Shown here piece by piece: positions 33,093 through 36,731 of a stretch of 36,731 bases of DNA. Location: positions 1 through 36,731 of the forward strand of contig JBFWIW010000027.1 in assembly GCA_050253535.1 (NCBI GenBank), given 5' to 3'. Position numbers and translations under genes: made by a program. How positions within the stretch are numbered: position 1 is the first letter of the stretch; the number at the start of each line of letters is the position of its first letter. Source of the DNA: JBFWIW01 sp050253535 (lineage in GTDB: Bacteria; Bacillota; Clostridia; Oscillospirales; Oscillospiraceae). The notes under the pieces are model-generated. The model made no database searches. It was not told the DNA's origin and worked only from the letters and a program-made list of their open reading frames with translations.

Positions 33093-33124
33093 ATCGGGTG
33101 CAGTACTCGGCGTACTGCTCCGAT
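33093..33124 (-). terminator. Hairpin after the glycyl radical activase gene, possible weak terminator
   Basis: GCAGTAC (33100-33106) and GTACTGC (33112-33118) form a perfect seven-bp stem with loop TCGGC, extended by ATCGG and CCGAT outside a small bulge. In the minus-strand direction it is followed by only TTT, so termination would be weak. It lies about 110 bases beyond the activase stop. A second hairpin, GAAGCTT-TCGG-AAGCTTC (33219-33236), overlaps that stop. Confidence 0.4.
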
Positions 33125-33234
33125 CGGGACGCGCCGTATGGCGGAAAAGAAGCCAAAAGATGGCGGGCGGCAATACTGTTCGTTGTAGTGCTAATTACAT
33201 CAGCGTGTCAGCTGGGCCGAAGCTTTCGGAAGCT

Positions 33235-34125
33235 TCAGCCGCCAATAAACACCTGAAGTCCTCCTTGAGCCAGAGCGGACTGCAGCTTTTCTGCCTCCGT
33301 CAGGCCCGCATCTGCGGGAATCGATTTGCCTGGATATGTTTGTTTCAGCAGTTTATACTTATTTTCGCCGAAGTTGTGATAGGGGAGCAGCTCAACCTTT
33401 CTGTGTTCAAATGAAGAAAGATAAGATATAAACCCCCGGTACGCTTCGGGAGTCGTGTTAAAACCGGGGATGACCGGGATACGGATGGTAACGTCTTTGG
33501 CGTTCTGGCAGAGCCATTTTGCATTTTCCAGAATTAGTTCGCTGGGGACGCCCGTCCACGCCTGATGGATAATGGAATTTGTATGTTTTACATCGCATAG
33601 TATATGGTCCAGCAAAGGTATACAGCGTTCCAGATTGGAGCGGTCGGTATAGAGCGACGTCTCAACACAGGTGTTCAGTCCGGCTTCTTTGCACAAAGCC
33701 AGAGTATCCGCAAGAAAATCGGCCTGAAAAAAAGGTTCTCCCCCGGAAAATGTCACGCCGCCGCCGCTGGATTCAAAGACGACGCTATCCCGCTGAATAA
33801 TTTCCAACAGCTGCGCCGGGGTATATTCGGACCCCTTCACCACCAGAGCCGCCGCCGGACAGCAGCTTACACAGGCGTTGCAGTGCAGGCATGCTGTTGC
33901 GGAAAAATTCTCCCGGGTGAACGGCGCCTTCAGAGGACACCTCCTTTGACAGGCGCCGCATCTTATACAGCGCTCGTCACTGAACATGAACTCCGGACCG
34001 GGATTCTGCGATTCCGGGTTGGAACACCATCGGCATCGCAGCGGACAGCCCTTCATAAAGACTGTTGTACGTATTCCCGGACCGTCGTGGATACAAAAGC
34101 GTTGAATATCGAAAACAATTCCCAT
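33235..34125 (-). CDS. Glycyl radical enzyme activating protein (radical SAM)
   Basis: It uses S-adenosylmethionine and a [4Fe-4S] cluster to abstract a hydrogen from the glycine of its partner enzyme, the gene just upstream. The 296-residue protein has the radical SAM motif C27-x3-C31-x2-C34 in KGCPLRCRWCSNPE. An inserted double ferredoxin domain follows (C53, C56, C59, C63 and C79, C82, C85, C89). GGGVTFSGGEPFFQ is the SAM-binding region, with a DVKHTN segment after it. The extra clusters are typical of activases for dehydratases, decarboxylases and lyases rather than of PflA, which lacks them. ATG 34125 follows GAGGG and is 11 bases beyond the partner's stop, so the two are co-expressed. 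Confidence 0.94.
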   Translation of the reverse strand: MGIVFDIQRFCIHDGPGIRTTVFMKGCPLRCRWCSNPESQNPGPEFMFSDERCIRCGACQRRCPLKAPFTRENFSATACLHCNACVSCCPAAALVVKGSEYTPAQLLEIIQRDSVVFESSGGGVTFSGGEPFFQADFLADTLALCKEAGLNTCVETSLYTDRSNLERCIPLLDHILCDVKHTNSIIHQAWTGVPSELILENAKWLCQNAKDVTIRIPVIPGFNTTPEAYRGFISYLSSFEHRKVELLPYHNFGENKYKLLKQTYPGKSIPADAGLTEAEKLQSALAQGGLQVFIGG

Positions 34126-34136
34126 GGAGTCCCTCT

Positions 34137-36512
34137 TTAAAGGCTTACGGCATTGCGTTCAATAATGGAATTCTGCGCTTTGACGGACAATTCTACAAAG
34201 ATCGCGCTGTAACCCGCGACACGAACCACCAGTCCGCGGTAGGAGTCAGGATCACGCTGCGCAGCCAGCAGAACGTCGTTATCCACGATATTGAACTGCC
34301 AGTGAAAACAGCCGTGAGCGACAAAGGCGCGGAGTAACTGGGTCATCTTATAACGGCCGTTTTCCGTGGAGAAAAGAGTGCCGATAAGCCGCTGATTAAC
34401 AATGATCCCATTGGGGTACTTTTTGTGATTCAGCTTTGCCAATGAAGCCAATACTGCGGTCGGCCCGTTTCTATCCATTCCGTACATAGGTGTGAGACCA
34501 TCGGAAACAGGCAGGCCGTCCTGGCGTCCGTCCGGTGTTGCGCAGCATACATTGCCGAGGCCAACCTGGGCGCTGACCGAGTAAAGGGCGGGCCAGAAAT
34601 CACCGCCGCGGCTGTTTTTAAACCGGGACAACTCCTCCGCGAAGCAGTTTGTAATATCTGCAGCGAGCATATCCACCTCATCCACGTCGTTGCCAAACTT
34701 CGGCAGACGGTTTAAAATGAACTGCCTTAGATATTCATTATCTTTAAAATTGCTTTTCAGGATTTCACAAAACTCGTTCAGAGCCAGCTTTTTATCCTCG
34801 TAGACAAGCGTCTGAATGGCATAAAGCGAGTCGGCTGCCGTAGCCGTTCCAACGGCAACCAGGCCGGTTGTGTTGTAGTGCGCGCCGCTGTCCGTACAGT
34901 CCTTCCCGCGGCTGAGGCAGTCGTCCAGGAAAAGACTTATGAACGGAAGCGGGAGAATTTCCTGATGTATACGGTCGGTTAAATCCGCTTCTTCAATCTG
35001 CAGATGAATCCCATCGCGCAGATATCTGCGGAAGCGCTCCATAAACTGTTCAAAGCTCTGCGGCTCCTGCGTATCCTTTACGAACAGCGGGACGCCGTAT
35101 TTCAAATCCGAGCCGTTCCCGATTGAAAGTTCGAGAATTTTGGCCAGATTGATATAACCGCCGTTGCAGCGTGCCCAGTGGCGGTGTACGGTGATCTCGT
35201 CGCAGCCGACCGCAATATAGTCACGTGCTTCCGTGAGAGAAATGCCGTGCTCCACAAGGGAAGGTATAATACATTCATCGTTAAGTAATTGGGGCATACC
35301 GTTGCCGCCGGAGATGCTTTCCACAACTTTTTCCAGGAAATCCTGAGGCGTATCCCTGTGAAGCCGCACGGTGAAATTGGGCTGGTTCAGGCGTATGTGA
35401 TAGTTTGACTGCAGGCAGAGATAAGAAAGCAGATTGGTGCAGTCCCTGCCGTCGGCATCCACGCCGCCGACCGACAGGTTCTGCCCGACCGCATATCCGG
35501 CGTTTACCTCGGCGGCGCCGCGGCTGTCTGCCCGCAGGATCTCGGGGAATTTCAGCCAGAATATATCCAATAGCTCCTGTGCCTGTTCCAGCGTGATCGC
35601 ACCGCTTTTAAGATCGCTTATCAGATATTCACAACAGTACTGGTCAAATCGGCCGGGGCTGATGGAAAAGCCGTTGGACTCAATTTGCGGAATCAACTGG
35701 AGGAACCAGACCGCCTGAAGCGCCTCGTGGAATGAGGAAGCCGGCAGGGCGGGCACCCGTTTTAAGACCTCGGCCATCTGCACAAGTTCGGCGCGGCGCT
35801 CGGGGTCGGTTTCATCGGCCGCCTTCTGCAGAGCCAGATTGCGGTACCGCCGGGCAAAGGCCAGAACACCTTCACAGATGTCCAGCTCGGCGCGATAGAA
35901 GGATCGTTTCTCCTCACAGGCGGGATCGCTCTCAGGCAGTTTTTCCGAGTAAAGACGAATTGTGTCCATAAGCCCGATTATTCCGCTGTGCAGGATTTTG
36001 CGGTAATCCATCGCCACATGGGCGAATCCGCTCCATTCATGGGGATTGGAAAGCAGGCCGCAGGCAAAGGCGTCTTTTACCGCGGAAGACCGCTGAGCAG
36101 ACAATAAATCATGCGGGGTTCTTCCTTTCCAGAAGGGCATGATGCCCAGAAGCTTTTCACGGACTTCTGGACTTACTTTCAGACGGTTATATTCCCGTGT
36201 TCCAAATTGGTCGATCTCATCCATGATGGCAATATTGACATCAGGAAAAACCTCGGCCGAACGGAAGCGTGAAGCGGGATGCCCGACGATAACCTCTCCG
36301 TCGAGTATAAAGACAGGCATGTCCTCAAGCGTACGGCGCAGCGCCCTGGCACGCAGCTCGATCAGGGGAAGAGAGGCATTGGACCGATATACTTCCGTAT
36401 AGATAAGAGCGCGCTCACAACACATTTCGGGAACGGCGGCTAAAAATGCCTCCTTTATGCGCAATACGCGTTCGGTTGGCTCGATATAATTGGGAACGGA
36501 CAATTCTGACAA
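34137..36512 (-). CDS. Glycyl radical enzyme of the pyruvate formate-lyase/dehydratase superfamily
   Basis: This oxygen-sensitive enzyme carries a stable glycyl radical. With TTG 36512 as start the protein has 791 residues; the site GGGAGGA at 36522-36528 is properly spaced for it, whereas the in-frame TTG 36530 overlaps the site. The radical motif RVAGYSAIFVEL places the glycine at about 767. The thiyl cysteine is in VGCDEITV at about 437, with glutamate two residues on (439). The C-x-E pattern marks dehydratases, decarboxylases and lyases rather than pyruvate formate-lyase, which has Cys-Cys. GCDE replaces the usual GCVE. The segments ESNGFSISPGRFDQY and GGYINLAKILELS resemble hydroxyproline/glycerol dehydratase relatives. 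The activase follows in the same operon. The substrate is unknown. Confidence 0.93.
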   Translation of the reverse strand: MSELSVPNYIEPTERVLRIKEAFLAAVPEMCCERALIYTEVYRSNASLPLIELRARALRRTLEDMPVFILDGEVIVGHPASRFRSAEVFPDVNIAIMDEIDQFGTREYNRLKVSPEVREKLLGIMPFWKGRTPHDLLSAQRSSAVKDAFACGLLSNPHEWSGFAHVAMDYRKILHSGIIGLMDTIRLYSEKLPESDPACEEKRSFYRAELDICEGVLAFARRYRNLALQKAADETDPERRAELVQMAEVLKRVPALPASSFHEALQAVWFLQLIPQIESNGFSISPGRFDQYCCEYLISDLKSGAITLEQAQELLDIFWLKFPEILRADSRGAAEVNAGYAVGQNLSVGGVDADGRDCTNLLSYLCLQSNYHIRLNQPNFTVRLHRDTPQDFLEKVVESISGGNGMPQLLNDECIIPSLVEHGISLTEARDYIAVGCDEITVHRHWARCNGGYINLAKILELSIGNGSDLKYGVPLFVKDTQEPQSFEQFMERFRRYLRDGIHLQIEEADLTDRIHQEILPLPFISLFLDDCLSRGKDCTDSGAHYNTTGLVAVGTATAADSLYAIQTLVYEDKKLALNEFCEILKSNFKDNEYLRQFILNRLPKFGNDVDEVDMLAADITNCFAEELSRFKNSRGGDFWPALYSVSAQVGLGNVCCATPDGRQDGLPVSDGLTPMYGMDRNGPTAVLASLAKLNHKKYPNGIIVNQRLIGTLFSTENGRYKMTQLLRAFVAHGCFHWQFNIVDNDVLLAAQRDPDSYRGLVVRVAGYSAIFVELSVKAQNSIIERNAVSL

Positions 36513-36619
36513 GTCGTTCACTCCTCCCAAAATGTTATAAAATACGTCAAAGTTGCACGAAAAAAGATTGATTGATCCTTGCTTATGATAAGCTGAACAC
36601 GGTTAAGTCCGGGGAGTCG

Positions 36620-36731
36620 TCACAGGTTGGAGCCATGTCTGAGCGCTCTTACGACGGGGAGTTCCTCGCCGGTCAGAAAACGTATGAGGGCGCCGCCTCC
36701 GGTGCAGATATAATCGATTTTTGCGGTCATG
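36620..36731 (-). CDS. C-terminal fragment of a phosphoglycerate-kinase-like protein
   Basis: A frame enters from the right edge and stops with TGA at 36622-36620, giving about 36 residues. The sequence MTAKIDYICTGGGALIRFLTG, split here as MTAKIDYICTGGG then ALIRFLTGEELPVV, matches the PGK C-terminus, where a conserved TGGGASLEFLEGKELPG region binds nucleotide. The differences (ALIRF for ASLEF) suggest a divergent copy. It lies about 110 bases upstream of the glycyl radical enzyme on the same strand. The rest of the gene is outside the window, so full length and activity cannot be judged. Confidence 0.6.
   Translation of the reverse strand, partial: MTAKIDYICTGGGALIRFLTGEELPVVRALRHGSNL

Noticed and set aside
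34137..36512. Pyruvate formate-lyase
   Set aside because: The active site has Cys-Asp-Glu rather than adjacent cysteines, and the activase has two additional ferredoxin-type clusters.

Overview
The window looks like chromosomal DNA of an anaerobic member of the Clostridia/Bacillota, probably from a draft or metagenome assembly. Supporting signs are strong AGGAGG-type ribosome binding sites, frequent GTG and TTG starts, oxygen-sensitive enzymes (a glycyl radical enzyme with its activase, and a ferredoxin-dependent 2-oxoacid oxidoreductase), a NifI-like pair of P-II proteins, lipoprotein-type binding proteins, and a 100-N scaffold gap. No rRNA, tRNA, CRISPR array or insertion sequence was seen.

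Layout. (1) 1-4627, plus strand: the tail of an unidentified gene, a strong terminator, then the DNA-repair pair sbcD-sbcC and another terminator. (2) 4628-29668, plus strand: an AT-rich leader with a consensus sigma-A-type promoter, followed by 21 co-directional genes whose spacings never exceed about 52 bp, ending in a terminator. This looks like one very long catabolic operon. In order it encodes an RpiR-type regulator, a NitT/TauT-type ABC importer (binding protein, permease, ATPase), a D-2-hydroxyacid dehydrogenase, IorA-IorB, an ADP-forming acyl-CoA synthetase, an aldehyde dehydrogenase, an iron alcohol dehydrogenase, two NifI-like P-II proteins, a second ABC ATPase, both subunits of aconitase X, an M20 amidase, an SsnA/TrzA/HutF-like amidohydrolase, HutI, HutD, HutU, an acetolactate-synthase-like TPP enzyme and a second D-2-hydroxyacid dehydrogenase. 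(3) 29773-36731, minus strand: a TctABC-type (tripartite tricarboxylate) transporter, then a glycyl radical enzyme with its activase, and at the right edge the C-terminus of a phosphoglycerate-kinase-like protein. The two gene blocks converge on a pair of terminators at about 29.6-29.8 kb.

How the genes may work together. The HutU-HutI-HutD set points to urocanate or an imidazole compound being opened to formiminoglutamate. The two hydrolases next to it could finish conversion to glutamate, although hutH and hutG are absent. The other enzymes form a fork around a 2-oxo acid: reduction by 2-hydroxyacid dehydrogenases, oxidative decarboxylation by IorAB with ATP recovery by the ADP-forming synthetase, and a possible TPP decarboxylase/ALDH/ADH branch. 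Combining these with aconitase X and a NifI-like P-II pair in one unit is the most unusual feature. The substrate is not established by the sequence.

Assembly warning. The apparent break in the aldehyde dehydrogenase gene is almost certainly artificial. The 127 bp before the N gap are repeated exactly after it, and removing one copy plus the gap restores a 491-residue enzyme.
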